Position numbers and translations under genes: made by a program. Of a DNA stretch of 64,000 bases, positions 1 through 8,255 are shown one piece after another. How positions within the stretch are numbered: the first letter of the stretch is position 1; every line of letters begins with the position of its first letter. This DNA is from Akkermansia massiliensis (GTDB lineage: Bacteria > Verrucomicrobiota > Verrucomicrobiia > Verrucomicrobiales > Akkermansiaceae). A model generated the notes under the pieces. It did no database searches, had not been told where the DNA came from, and saw nothing but the letters and a program-made list of their open reading frames with translations. The DNA lies in the NCBI RefSeq assembly GCF_018847375.1, contig NZ_CP072036.1:1922001-1986000 (forward strand), given 5' to 3'.

Positions 1-309
1 CGTGATGCTCCCCAGCAGGGTGCGAGAACTCTGCTGCCTGGCGGATTGTTCCAGGCACAGGGCCGGGGGCAGTCCGGTGATGCTGTCCACCTCCGGCTTT
101 TCCGGCTGTTCCATGCCCTGCCTGGCCCGTGCCGAAAGACAATCCAGGAAACGCCTGCGGGATTCGGAGAAAAGCGTGTCGAACGCCAGGGAGGATTTTC
201 CGGAGCCGGAAGGGCCGCTGAACACGATCAGCTTGTTGGACGGAAGGTCCAGGTCCAGGTTCCGGAGGTTGTGCTGGCGTGCGCCGCGGATGGAGATGGG
301 AAGGTTCAT
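1..309 (-). CDS. UvrA-family excinuclease ATPase, N-terminus only (cut by window edge)
   Basis: Reading the minus strand from the ATG at 309 gives 103 codons that run off the window. The product opens like UvrA (IRGARQHNLRNLDLDLP), with a Walker A motif GPSGSGKSS at residues 32-40 followed by LAFDTLFSESRRR, the classic UvrA signature region. UvrA is the DNA-damage recognition ATPase of nucleotide excision repair. Later residues (CLSARARQGMEQPEKPEVDSI) follow the family pattern but differ from canonical UvrA, where SLSAYARQFL is usual, so this may be a divergent paralogue rather than the housekeeping copy. The start lies one base after the stop of the upstream bactofilin gene, which implies translational coupling. 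The C-terminal zinc and ABC modules are outside the window. Confidence 0.85.
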   Translation of the reverse strand, partial: MNLPISIRGARQHNLRNLDLDLPSNKLIVFSGPSGSGKSSLAFDTLFSESRRRFLDCLSARARQGMEQPEKPEVDSITGLPPALCLEQSARQQSSRTLLGSIT

Positions 310-310
310 G

Positions 311-949
311 TCACGTAAGCCGGATAAAGGAGCCCTGGTGCGCCCCCCCTTCCTCAATGATGAGGCGGCGCGCCGTGATGTCCCCCAGGAATTTGGCGTG
401 CCGGTGGATGGTAACGGTTTCATCCGCCGTGAGCGTTCCTTCCAGGGAACCCTGTATCCAGATGTTTTCCACCTGGATGACTCCTGTGACCAGCACCGTC
501 GTCTTTTTTTCCACCACCAGCCTGCGGGCGGAGATGGAGCCGGAGATGTGCTGGTCCGTTTTGATCTTGCAGACGCCCCGGCACAGAAAATCGCCGGACG
601 CCCTGCCGTATAAGACCAGGTCCCGGCATTCGATGTTCAGTCCCTTTAGGTCTGCATTGGCCTGCACGGTGACGCTTCCGCAGGTCTGCACCTTCGTTCT
701 GTGCGTCCTGCTGTGCAGGATGACGTCGTCCAGCTTGATGTAGGCGGAGCAGTGCCCGCATCTGGCGGAAACGGCCGTGACGGGAACGGAAGTGTTTTTG
801 CGGCAGGAGAAGCATTCCACCTCCCGGGTGGGCGCAGGCCTGCTTTCCGCGGCTGCCGGGAGCGTCCAGGGCGGGGCCGGAGCGGGACGCCTGATTTTCC
901 CGGAAGGCGCGCTGCTGGTCCGTGGAACGGGATGGAAGGAGGGAGTCAT
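311..949 (-). CDS. Bactofilin-like protein with N-terminal zinc ribbon
   Basis: The 212-residue product has three parts. Residues 1-40 are Pro/Ala-rich and probably disordered. Residues 46-67 hold two CxxC pairs (C46/C49 and C64/C67), which look like a zinc ribbon. Residues 85-205 are rich in short beta-strand turns (VTVQANADLKG, ISGSISARRLVV, FLGDITARRLII) typical of the right-handed beta-helix of bactofilins (DUF583, polymer-forming cytoskeletal proteins). Bactofilins assemble into membrane-associated filaments that organise cell shape or wall enzymes. The gene follows a second bactofilin by 72 bases and precedes the UvrA-like gene by one base. The zinc ribbon is an unusual addition; its role is unknown. 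Confidence 0.75.
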   Translation of the reverse strand: MTPSFHPVPRTSSAPSGKIRRPAPAPPWTLPAAAESRPAPTREVECFSCRKNTSVPVTAVSARCGHCSAYIKLDDVILHSRTHRTKVQTCGSVTVQANADLKGLNIECRDLVLYGRASGDFLCRGVCKIKTDQHISGSISARRLVVEKKTTVLVTGVIQVENIWIQGSLEGTLTADETVTIHRHAKFLGDITARRLIIEEGGAHQGSFIRLT

Positions 950-1021
950 GGAACAAAGAGGGCGGCAAAAGAACGATCCGTTCCTTTGACGCCCCTGAAA
1001 ATGGCTGGTAGAAGGTTTTTC

Positions 1022-1618
1022 TTATTCCGCGTCAATGTCCAGCGTGCTCTGGCTGGTCGGGGCGGGGGCTTCCGGTTCCGGAGTGAAGGTATGAACGGGG
1101 GCCGCTTTCTTCGCGGCGGAGGCTCCGGCGGTGCCTACCGTAGGGGCGCCTACGGTGGAATGGCCGATGAAGATCGCGCCGCCTTCAATAGCCAGGGAGG
1201 CGGCCTGGATGTCGCCTACGAGTTCCGCGGTGCTTTTCAGTTCCACGCGGTCCGTAACCGTTACATTGCCGATGACCTTGCCGTGGATGATGACGGACTT
1301 GGTGTTGATTTCCGCGCGGATGACGGCATTCTGGCCTACGGAGAGCACCCCTTCGGAAGAAATGTCGCCTTCAACGGTGCCGTCAATCAGCAGGTCGTCG
1401 GAAAAACGCAGGGAGCCGACAACCTCCACGTCGGAGTTCAGCACGTTGCGGGTCAGTTGCTGGACGCGCGTAGTGGGGGCGTAGGAAGCGGGGGAGGGTA
1501 CGGCTTCCGCAACCGGTTCGGGGGTGTCCTGGCTCTTGGCTACGTCCATCCAGCTGGGGGTGGATTCAGGATTCTTGTTGCCCTTGGGGGCGGGAACGGT
1601 GGTGAATGATCCAAACAT
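1022..1618 (-). CDS. Bactofilin (polymer-forming cytoskeletal protein)
   Basis: The product is about 198 residues starting at MFGSFTTV. I preferred this internal ATG because residues encoded upstream of it do not resemble a bactofilin tail. A disordered Pro/Ser-rich N-terminus is followed by the bactofilin core: NVLNSDVEVVGSLRFSDDL, IDGTVEGDISSEGVLSVGQ, IHGKVIGNVTVTDRVEL and STAELVGDIQAASLAIEGG. These are successive rungs of a beta-helix, and the last matches the family's GDI-x3-L-x-IE-G motif. A Pro/Ala-rich tail follows. Bactofilins polymerise without nucleotide and scaffold envelope proteins. It is the first of three minus-strand genes (two bactofilins, then a UvrA-like gene). Confidence 0.85.
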   Translation of the reverse strand: MFGSFTTVPAPKGNKNPESTPSWMDVAKSQDTPEPVAEAVPSPASYAPTTRVQQLTRNVLNSDVEVVGSLRFSDDLLIDGTVEGDISSEGVLSVGQNAVIRAEINTKSVIIHGKVIGNVTVTDRVELKSTAELVGDIQAASLAIEGGAIFIGHSTVGAPTVGTAGASAAKKAAPVHTFTPEPEAPAPTSQSTLDIDAE

Positions 1619-1829
1619 GGCGTTAAAAAGAGGGAGGGGTGAAAGGTAAGGTGGGAGTTCTTGAAACTCGTCCGGTTTAATGTACATCACCCGCTTGTGG
1701 ATGTGAAACAATTTTCTCCGGAAGGGATAAAAAAATGTGTCTGTTTTTTATCGTTGCGTTACCCTTGGCGTTCCGGTAGTGTTTGACCATCCTTCCGCAG
1801 TTGTTTTCTGTGGGTATTTCCGGTTTAAA

Positions 1830-2843
1830 ATGAGTGATTTATCTGACAACAAACCGCCCCTTTCCCCTGCCGCGCGCAGGAGCGGCGGAAAAGCGGGCGG
1901 CGCGCTGGGGCGCATTCTGTCCGTCATCTTCTTCATGATGGCGCTGGGGCTGTTTTTCGGCGGCCTTTTTTTCTGGCTCCAGAAGCGCCAGGCATCCCGG
2001 GATTCAGGGGCCGCCGCGCGGATTTGCGCCACGCCGGAGATGCTGTCCGGGGAATTGCAGGCCACGCTGAAGGACAAGGTGGACTACAGTTTCTGGCCTC
2101 CCTGCCACATTCCCCCGATGGAGCGGCAGGACCTGCTGCGCAATTGCCTGGTGGAGGCGCAGAAATATTTGAGCGCTCCGGACGTGGTCCAGAAATCCTC
2201 CTTCGTGTGGAATTCCCTGCAATCGCTTCCTTTGATGGTCAGGCATTACGCCGTATCTCCGCCTGAGGTGATTGCCAGCAAGCCCGTGGGGCCTAAAAGT
2301 TTCGCCGTGCTTGAGGTGGAGGGGCATCCCTGCGCCCAGCTGCTGATAGGCTTTGAAAAGACGCCCGACATGGAATTCTGCTTTTTCAAGGATGGACAGG
2401 ATGGCGCCTGGAAGCTGGACTGGCAGCAGTTCGCCCGCTACCAGCCGGTGAACTGGGAGGATTTTGTCCGTGGAAAAGGGGAGGACATCGCGGAATTCCG
2501 CGTGTGGATGATCCGGGACCGCATGTCGGAGAATAAGGACAACTACGCGTTCAAGCTGATCGCTCCCGGAATGAACGGGTCGGAGGAGCGCAGCATTGCG
2601 CGGCCCATGGTTTATGTTCCCAGAAAATCGGAAACGGGCAAGCGACTGTTTATGCTGTTTAAAATCAATGAGGAAATGGAGCATTCCCCATACCGGGTGC
2701 TGAACGCTAATGACGAGCTTGACATGCTCCGCGTGCGCGTCCTGCTTTCCCGCAGCAAGGAGCCCAACCGCAAGGGGGAATATTCCTTCACCCTGGTGAA
2801 GCTGCTCGGGGAAGGGTGGTACGGCCTTTCCTTCCCTGAATAA
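1830..2843 (+). CDS. Membrane-anchored protein of unknown function
   Basis: The product is 337 residues from MSDLSDNKPP. An earlier in-frame ATG at 1737 would add 31 residues of poor quality that disrupt the topology, so I chose 1830. A basic cytoplasmic head (RRSGGKAGG) precedes one hydrophobic segment at about residues 31-52 (LSVIFFMMALGLFFGGLFFWL), leaving about 280 residues outside the membrane. The outer part is soluble, with several aromatic pairs and two Cys, and matches no family I recognise. The gene is monocistronic and diverges from the bactofilin run. Confidence 0.6.
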   Translation: MSDLSDNKPPLSPAARRSGGKAGGALGRILSVIFFMMALGLFFGGLFFWLQKRQASRDSGAAARICATPEMLSGELQATLKDKVDYSFWPPCHIPPMERQDLLRNCLVEAQKYLSAPDVVQKSSFVWNSLQSLPLMVRHYAVSPPEVIASKPVGPKSFAVLEVEGHPCAQLLIGFEKTPDMEFCFFKDGQDGAWKLDWQQFARYQPVNWEDFVRGKGEDIAEFRVWMIRDRMSENKDNYAFKLIAPGMNGSEERSIARPMVYVPRKSETGKRLFMLFKINEEMEHSPYRVLNANDELDMLRVRVLLSRSKEPNRKGEYSFTLVKLLGEGWYGLSFPE

Positions 2844-2919
2844 AGGAAAGGATGTGCCGGAAGGCGCGTTATTCCATGAGTGGCCTTTTTCCGTTCCGTA
2901 TTTCCGCGGCGCGTGTTGT

Positions 2920-3369
2920 TTACCGGCGGTGGAAATGGGACGGCGGCCCGCCGTAGGGAGGCCTGGGGCGGCAGGGCCGGCAGTGGAGCCGCGGCGGCCC
3001 TGGCATTCCGCACCGCGGATGCGCGGCATGGCGTCCGCGGCAGACGCCCGCAGGCCAGAAGGGGCCGTGATAATGCGGCCTGGGATTCCAGGCGGGAACG
3101 TAGTAGCCGCGGTAGATGCCCCTGATGACGTAGATGGGCATGCCTACGGGGGAATAGGCGTAAATGGGCCGGCCGCATGCGGAATAGCCCCAGATAGGGA
3201 ATCCGGAGGAGTCATACAGGAGGCTGCCTTGTCCTTCCGGGGCCATGCGCATTTCACCGTGCAGATGGATTCCGGCTTCCGCAACGGAAGGTGGGAAGGC
3301 CAGGAGGGCAAACAGGGCGCTCCCGGCGCAGTAGGAAAGGAGGTTGTTTTTGACGAGGTTGTTTTTCAT
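2920..3369 (-). CDS. Small secreted Tyr/Pro/His-rich protein, unknown function
   Basis: The product is 149 residues. An N-terminal signal peptide is visible (basic MKNNLVKNN, then a hydrophobic stretch to about residue 28 ending VAEA). The mature part contains repeated aromatic-glycine and IY motifs (FPIWGYS, RPIYAYS, MPIYVIRGIYRGYY) and a C-terminal tail rich in Pro, His, Arg and Cys. Low complexity and short length limit inference; it could be a small surface or envelope protein. It is convergent with the upstream membrane protein and divergent from hisA. Confidence 0.5.
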   Translation of the reverse strand: MKNNLVKNNLLSYCAGSALFALLAFPPSVAEAGIHLHGEMRMAPEGQGSLLYDSSGFPIWGYSACGRPIYAYSPVGMPIYVIRGIYRGYYVPAWNPRPHYHGPFWPAGVCRGRHAAHPRCGMPGPPRLHCRPCRPRPPYGGPPSHFHRR

Positions 3370-3516
3370 CGGCTTCTTGAACGATGTTCAGGGGCGGTTA
3401 TCCGGTAAAGCGGAGGCCCGGGACTGTTTTGTGTAATTTTCCGCGCCCGTTTTCCGGACGGCGCCGGAGGGTAATCCCTTCTTGACCTGCGGGGATGGGG
3501 CGGGCAAAGTGGCCGC

Positions 3517-4308
3517 GTGACGAGATTCAGACCATGCATTGATTTACATGACGGGCGCGTGAAGCAGATCGTGGGCGGTTCCCTGACGCAGGACGGAGCT
3601 TCCCTGCGCACCAATTTCGTCTCCGACCGCGGCGCGGCATGGTATGCGGATTTGTACCGCAGGGACGGCCTGCACGGCGGCCACGTGATCAAGCTGGGAC
3701 CCGGCAACGACCTTGCGGCGCGGGAAGCCCTGGCGGCGTGGCCGGGCGGCCTCCAGGTAGGCGGCGGCATAACGCCGGGGAACGCGGAGGAATGGATTTC
3801 AGCCGGAGCCAGCCATGTGATCGTCACCTCCTGCCTGTTTGATGCGGAGGGGAAATTTCTGGAGGGGAAGCTCAAGGACCTTGTTTCCGCCGTGGGCGCG
3901 GAACGCCTGGTGCTGGATTTGAGCTGCCGCAGGGTTCCGGGCGGCTGGGCCGTGGCCATGAACCGGTGGCAGACCTTGACGGAGCTCCAGGTGACGGCGG
4001 AGACGCTGGACATGCTGGCGGAGCACTGCGCGGAGTTCCTTATCCATGCGGCGGACGTGGAAGGCCTTTGCACGGGCATTGACCGGGAACTGGTGGAGAT
4101 GCTGGGAAGCTGGCGCCGCCTGCCCATGACCTATGCCGGCGGAATCAGCCGTATTCAGGATTTTGACGAGATAGACGCCCTGAGCGGCGGCGCGATGGAC
4201 GCCACGGCGGGGAGCGCTCTGGACCTGTTCGGGGGCGGCCTCATCAGGTACGCGGACCTGGTGGCGAGGCAAAGCGGGAAATCCGGGACGGAAAGGCGCA
4301 AGGCATGA
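3517..4308 (+). CDS. hisA: HisA, eukaryote-type ProFAR isomerase (histidine biosynthesis)
   Basis: The product of 263 residues begins MTRFRPCIDLHDGRVKQIVG at a GTG codon. HisA converts ProFAR to PRFAR, step four of histidine synthesis, on a TIM barrel. Asp9 in CIDLHDG is the expected first catalytic Asp, and LQVGGGI and YAGGIS are the phosphate-binding loops. The opening and the spacing match the eukaryotic HIS6 type more than the common bacterial HisA. A second Asp in the FLIHAADVEG strand fits the other catalytic position. The last four bases overlap the next gene's start (ATGA), so the two are coupled. Other his genes in the window are far away (20278-21481). Confidence 0.88.
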   Translation: MTRFRPCIDLHDGRVKQIVGGSLTQDGASLRTNFVSDRGAAWYADLYRRDGLHGGHVIKLGPGNDLAAREALAAWPGGLQVGGGITPGNAEEWISAGASHVIVTSCLFDAEGKFLEGKLKDLVSAVGAERLVLDLSCRRVPGGWAVAMNRWQTLTELQVTAETLDMLAEHCAEFLIHAADVEGLCTGIDRELVEMLGSWRRLPMTYAGGISRIQDFDEIDALSGGAMDATAGSALDLFGGGLIRYADLVARQSGKSGTERRKA

Positions 4309-4595
4309 AGCTGGCCCTGAAAGTCATTCCCAACGCGAAGAAGAGCGAAGCCGCGGGCTGGGAGGACGATCCCCGTGCCGGACGCGTGCTGAAGCTGCGC
4401 ATTGCCGCGCCTCCCGTGGAGGGGAAGGCGAACAGGGCCGTCATCCTGTTCCTGTCCGCGTGGCTGGACGTTCCCCGGTCCGCCGTCAGCCTGCTGCGCG
4501 GAGAGTCAGCCCGGCTGAAAGTGGTGGAGCTGCCGGACGGCTGCGCGGAAAAGCTTGCCCGGCTGCTGCCTGCGGCAGGCGTTCCGGAAGCTTAG
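4305..4595 (+). CDS. DUF167/YggU family protein
   Basis: The product is 96 residues and covers a full DUF167 domain: an N-terminal strand (LALKVIPNAKKSEAAG), LKLRIAAPPVEGKANRAVI with the conserved PP-x-EGKAN motif, then a strand and helix (VSLLRGESARLKVVELP). The family is widespread, small and of unclear biochemical role. The start codon overlaps the hisA stop by four bases, which indicates co-translation. The run ends here: 135 bases separate it from the grpE start. Confidence 0.85.
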   Translation: MKLALKVIPNAKKSEAAGWEDDPRAGRVLKLRIAAPPVEGKANRAVILFLSAWLDVPRSAVSLLRGESARLKVVELPDGCAEKLARLLPAAGVPEA

Positions 4596-4695
4596 GGAGG
4601 CTGGCCGGAAAGCCGCCATTCCCTTTTCTGCATAGATGAGTTGCATCATGTTCCGGTCATCACGCGTCAAACGTCATCCATGTCTTAGCAGGCCG

Positions 4696-4724
4696 TTGAC
4701 GCATTCGGTAAAAGTATCTACATT
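4696..4724 (+). promoter_or_regulatory. Candidate promoter of grpE-dnaJ-rsmE
   Basis: TTGACG at 4696-4701, a 17-base spacer and TACATT at 4719-4724 give a sigma-70-like pair. The -10 element ends only six bases before the grpE ATG (4731), so the transcript would start at or very near the start codon. No CIRCE-type inverted repeat is visible upstream. Confidence 0.5.
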
Positions 4725-4730
4725 GTCCGC

Positions 4731-5285
4731 ATGAGCAACGAAGAGAAAGAGAAGAACGCGGAAGCGGAAGAGCAGGAAGTTCTGGAACAGGCCCAGGACG
4801 CCCCCGCAGAGGAAAAAGGAGCGGAAGCTTCCCTGGAAGAGGAATTGCTTAAATGGAGGGATACCGCCATGCGCACCGCCGCGGAATACGACAATTACCG
4901 CAAGCGCATGGTGAAGGAAAAGGAAGAATGCGCCAAGTTTGCCAACCAGCGCCTGCTGGAAGAACTGCTGCCGGTGATTGATAATTTTGAAATGGGCATG
5001 GCGGCGGCCAGCGCGGACACCGCCTCCATGATTTACATCGGCATGAGCATGGTGAAGAAGCAGTTGGACGAATTCCTTTCCAGCAATGGCGTGAGCGCCA
5101 TTGAACCGGTAGTGGGCAGCATGTTTGACCACGCCACGGAGGAAGCCCTCCAGCGCGAACCCTCCGACCAGCCTGAAGGCACCGTGCTCCGCGTTATCCG
5201 CAAGGGATACAAGCTGAAGGACAGGCTTCTGCGCCCGGCAAACGTCGTGGTGGCCGAGACTCCGGAACCCGAACCGCAAGTTTGA
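4731..5285 (+). CDS. grpE: GrpE, nucleotide exchange factor for DnaK
   Basis: The product is 184 residues. It has an acidic Glu/Ala-rich N-terminus (1-40) and a long helical segment with the family motif RTAAEYDNYRKRM (about 47-59). LLPVIDNFEMGM follows, and a C-terminal beta-domain carries the family block around FDHATEEALQREPSDQPEGT and VLRVIRKGYKLKDRLLRPA. GrpE is a dimeric cytosolic factor that releases ADP from DnaK and so controls substrate release. It is followed after 24 bases by dnaJ; dnaK is not in the window. Confidence 0.95.
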   Translation: MSNEEKEKNAEAEEQEVLEQAQDAPAEEKGAEASLEEELLKWRDTAMRTAAEYDNYRKRMVKEKEECAKFANQRLLEELLPVIDNFEMGMAAASADTASMIYIGMSMVKKQLDEFLSSNGVSAIEPVVGSMFDHATEEALQREPSDQPEGTVLRVIRKGYKLKDRLLRPANVVVAETPEPEPQV

Positions 5286-5309
5286 CCGTTTTTTTAACAT
5301 TCACGCCAC

Positions 5310-6467
5310 ATGGCTAAGAAAGATTATTACGAGATCCTGGGCGTTTCCAAGGACGCCACTGATGATGAGATCAAGAAGGCCTACCGCAAGCTGGCCTTGA
5401 AGTACCACCCGGACCGCAATCCGGACGATCCTTCCGCGGAAGAGAAGTTCAAGGAGCTGGGAGAGGCCTACGAGGTGCTTTCCGATGCGGACAAAAAGGC
5501 CGCTTACGACCGCTTCGGCCATGCCGCCTTTGAACAGGGCGGTCCCGCCGCGGGCGGCGGCTATGGCGGAGGCGGGTTCCAGGACCCGATGGATATTTTT
5601 GCCCAGATGTTTTCCGGAATGGGCGGTTTTGCGGACATGTTCGGCGGCGGTGGCCACGGCGGCCAGAAGAGATCCTCCAAGAGGCCCGGTTCCGATCTGC
5701 GCTATGACCTGGACATTACGCTGGAAGAAGCCGCGAAGGGCTGCACCAAGAAGCTGGAGATTGAGCGCCTGGTGACCTGCAAGGCCTGCCACGGCACCGG
5801 AGCCCGGGATGGAAAGGAAGCGTTCAAGACGTGTCCCACCTGCCAGGGGCGCGGCATCATCACCCAGCAGAGCGGCTTTTTCGTCCAGCAGTCCACCTGC
5901 CCCACCTGCCACGGCACCGGGGAAATCATCTCGGACCCGTGCCCCGCCTGCCGCGGGGAAGGGCGCGTGAGGGAAGATTCCCACATCACCATCCGCATTC
6001 CCGCAGGCGTGGCCACGGGCAGCCAGCTCCGCATCGCCGGGGAAGGGGATGCCGGGGTGCACGGCGGCCCCACCGGGGACCTGCACGTGTTTATTGACGT
6101 AAAACCTCACGATATTTTCCAGAGGGAAGGCAACGACCTGAGCTGCACGGTTCCGGTTCCGCTTTCCCTGGCCGTCTCCGGCGGCAGGCTGAAGGTTCCC
6201 ACGCTGGAAGGCGCGGCCACCATCAAGCTGCCGGAAGGCACGCAGAACGGCATGATCTTCCGCCTGCGCGGCAAGGGCATGAAAGCCCTCCGCAGTTCGG
6301 ACGTAGGGGACATGCTGGTGGAAGTGGAGGTGGAAATCCCCACCCAGCTCACCAAGGACCAGATGGACAAGCTGAACGCCTTTGCCTCCACGGTGGATGA
6401 GAAGCGCAACCAGCCGGCCTGCGTGGCGTTTGCCGACAAGGCGGCGCGCTACCTGAAGAACAAGTAA
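5310..6467 (+). CDS. dnaJ: DnaJ, Hsp40 co-chaperone
   Basis: The product is 385 residues and has the full type I layout. The J-domain (1-70) carries the HPD motif in KYHPDRNP. A Gly/Phe-rich linker follows (about 75-125). The zinc-binding region has four CxxCxGxG repeats ([32 protein letters not shown]), then two beta-barrel substrate-binding domains and a dimerisation tail. DnaJ delivers unfolded clients to DnaK and stimulates its ATPase. It lies between grpE and rsmE in one run. Confidence 0.97.
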   Translation: MAKKDYYEILGVSKDATDDEIKKAYRKLALKYHPDRNPDDPSAEEKFKELGEAYEVLSDADKKAAYDRFGHAAFEQGGPAAGGGYGGGGFQDPMDIFAQMFSGMGGFADMFGGGGHGGQKRSSKRPGSDLRYDLDITLEEAAKGCTKKLEIERLVTCKACHGTGARDGKEAFKTCPTCQGRGIITQQSGFFVQQSTCPTCHGTGEIISDPCPACRGEGRVREDSHITIRIPAGVATGSQLRIAGEGDAGVHGGPTGDLHVFIDVKPHDIFQREGNDLSCTVPVPLSLAVSGGRLKVPTLEGAATIKLPEGTQNGMIFRLRGKGMKALRSSDVGDMLVEVEVEIPTQLTKDQMDKLNAFASTVDEKRNQPACVAFADKAARYLKNK

Positions 6468-6489
6468 GGTCCGTTTTTCCCTTTCACGC

Positions 6490-7227
6490 ATGGCTCGCTT
6501 TTACCTCCCGGCTTCGGAATGGGCCGCTCCCTCCTGGGAGCTGCGCGGGGATGAGGCGCACCATGCCGCCAAGGTTCTGCGCCTGAAACAGGGTGATTCC
6601 TGCGTCGTCTTTGACGGTTGCGGCCGCGCCGCCCATGCCGTGGTGGCGGAACCTCCGCGCAGTTCCGGGGTGCTGCTGGCTCCGGGGGAGGAATGTCCTC
6701 CCGCTCCAGAATTGGCCCATCTGACGCTGTGCCAGGCGGTCCCCAAAGGAGCCAACATGGACCTCATCATTCAGAAATCCGTGGAACTGGGCGTTTCCGC
6801 CATCGTTCCGCTCCTGACGGACCGCACGATCGTGCGCCTGAACGCGCGGGAGGCGGAGGCCAAGAGGCAGAAGTGGCAGCGCATCGCCCTGGAGGCCTGC
6901 AAGCAGTGCGGCCAGAACACGCTTCCCGAGGTTACGGCTCCCGTTCCCTTTGCGGAATGGCTGCGCCGCGGAGCGCCGGAAGGGCTGAACGTGATCGCCT
7001 CCCTGGTGCCCGGCGTGCGCCCGGTCAGGGACGTGCTGGAGGAAGCCCGCTCCCGCTCCGTGCGGAGTGCTGCCCTGCTGGTGGGGCCGGAGGGCGACTT
7101 TACGGACCAGGAGACGGCCATGGCGCTGGAGGCCGGATTCTCTCCCGTTACGCTTGGCCCCATCGTCCTCCGGGTGGAGACGGCCGCCTTCTTCGGGCTG
7201 GCCGCCATGCGGTACGCCCTGGACTGA
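6490..7227 (+). CDS. rsmE: RsmE, 16S rRNA m3U1498 methyltransferase
   Basis: The product is 245 residues. The N-terminal PUA-like part (1-70) contains WELRGDEAHHAAKVLRLKQGD, the typical RsmE opening. The C-terminal SPOUT fold carries the trefoil-knot SAM site motifs LVGPEGDFTDQE and LGPIVLRVETAAFF. RsmE methylates U1498 of 16S rRNA in the 30S subunit. It is 22 bases after dnaJ, an arrangement seen in many bacteria, and 22 bases before the HAD-FolB gene. Confidence 0.95.
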   Translation: MARFYLPASEWAAPSWELRGDEAHHAAKVLRLKQGDSCVVFDGCGRAAHAVVAEPPRSSGVLLAPGEECPPAPELAHLTLCQAVPKGANMDLIIQKSVELGVSAIVPLLTDRTIVRLNAREAEAKRQKWQRIALEACKQCGQNTLPEVTAPVPFAEWLRRGAPEGLNVIASLVPGVRPVRDVLEEARSRSVRSAALLVGPEGDFTDQETAMALEAGFSPVTLGPIVLRVETAAFFGLAAMRYALD

Positions 7228-7249
7228 GTTTTTCCCGATACGCATTCCC

Positions 7250-8242
7250 ATGTTCAAGAATCTCATTTTCGACTGGTCCGGCACCCTGGTGGATGACCTG
7301 GCCCTGACGCTGGACGCGTCCAATTACGTTTTTTCCCAGTACGGAAAACCCTGCATGGACAGGGATGAATTCCGCGCGGAATTCCAGCTTCCCTATCCGG
7401 ACTATTATGCCCGCGTGCTGCCCCAGGCGGATTTGAATGAACTGGAAGACCATTTCCGGTACGCCTTCCGCGTTTCCAACGCGCCGGTGGAGGTGCTGCC
7501 GAACGCGCGGGAATTCCTGGAGTTCTGCCGCGCGCGCGGCGTGCGCTGCTTTATCCTCACCAGCGTGGACGCCAAGGAGTTCGACATCCAGTGCCGGGAG
7601 CTGGGCATGATGGAATATTTTGAAGCCATTCACGCGGGCATCCGCCATAAGGACGCCCATATCCACACCCTGCTGGCCCAGCACGGGCTGCATGCCCATG
7701 AAACCGCGTTCATCGGGGACATGCAGCATGACATAGAGACGGCCCACCATGCGGGCATCACGTCCATCGCCGTGCTGACCGGCTATAATGACGCCGCCCA
7801 GCTTTCCAAGGCCAGGCCGGACATCATCGTTCCGGACCTGCTTGTCCTGCGCACGCTGATGCGCCGCTATGCCCTGCCTTCAGATACGCAGGATTCCATC
7901 AACATCAACGGCCTGGAGCTGGATACCTTCATCGGCGTGCCGGAGGAGGAACGCGCCTCCATGCAGACCCTGAAGGCGGATATCACTTTTTATCCGGATG
8001 AAGCCCTCTCCGGCCTGAACGACGATTTTTCCAGGACCGTCTGTTATGATTCCATCGCCCGCGCCCTGAGGGCGGAAGCCATGGCGCGACCCCGCAAGCT
8101 GGTGGAAACGCTGGCGGAGGACATGGGAAAGGTTTGCCTGAAGGAGTTCGGCGCGCGTCACGTGATCGTCACCCTGCGCAAGTTCATCCTGCCGCGGACG
8201 GACAGCGTCTCCGTGACGGTGCATGTTTCACGGCACCGGTAA
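7250..8242 (+). CDS. Fusion protein: HAD-family hydrolase + dihydroneopterin aldolase (FolB)
   Basis: The ATG at 7250 gives 330 residues; upstream codons in this frame lie inside rsmE. Residues 1-205 form a HAD domain: nucleophile motif DWSGTLVDD (D8), motif II LTS at 103-105, and GDMQHD (157-161) as motif IV. The usual second Asp of DxD is Ser10, similar to phosphonatases where it is Ala. Residues 216-330 match dihydroneopterin aldolase: NGLELDTFIGV, a Glu-rich loop EEERAS (232-236), TVCYDSIA with Tyr266, and Lys311 in TLRKF. FolB makes 6-hydroxymethyl-dihydropterin for folate synthesis. A phosphatase joined to FolB could act on an upstream pterin phosphate, but this is inference; HAD substrate is unknown. 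Confidence 0.8.
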   Translation: MFKNLIFDWSGTLVDDLALTLDASNYVFSQYGKPCMDRDEFRAEFQLPYPDYYARVLPQADLNELEDHFRYAFRVSNAPVEVLPNAREFLEFCRARGVRCFILTSVDAKEFDIQCRELGMMEYFEAIHAGIRHKDAHIHTLLAQHGLHAHETAFIGDMQHDIETAHHAGITSIAVLTGYNDAAQLSKARPDIIVPDLLVLRTLMRRYALPSDTQDSININGLELDTFIGVPEEERASMQTLKADITFYPDEALSGLNDDFSRTVCYDSIARALRAEAMARPRKLVETLAEDMGKVCLKEFGARHVIVTLRKFILPRTDSVSVTVHVSRHR

Positions 8243-8255
8243 AAGGGGAGGCTCC

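Noticed and set aside
4600..4731. CIRCE or heat-shock operator upstream of grpE
   Set aside because: No TTAGCACTC/GAGTGCTAA-type inverted repeat is visible.
5301..6491. Minus-strand open frame of 396 codons
   Set aside because: Exact antisense of dnaJ.
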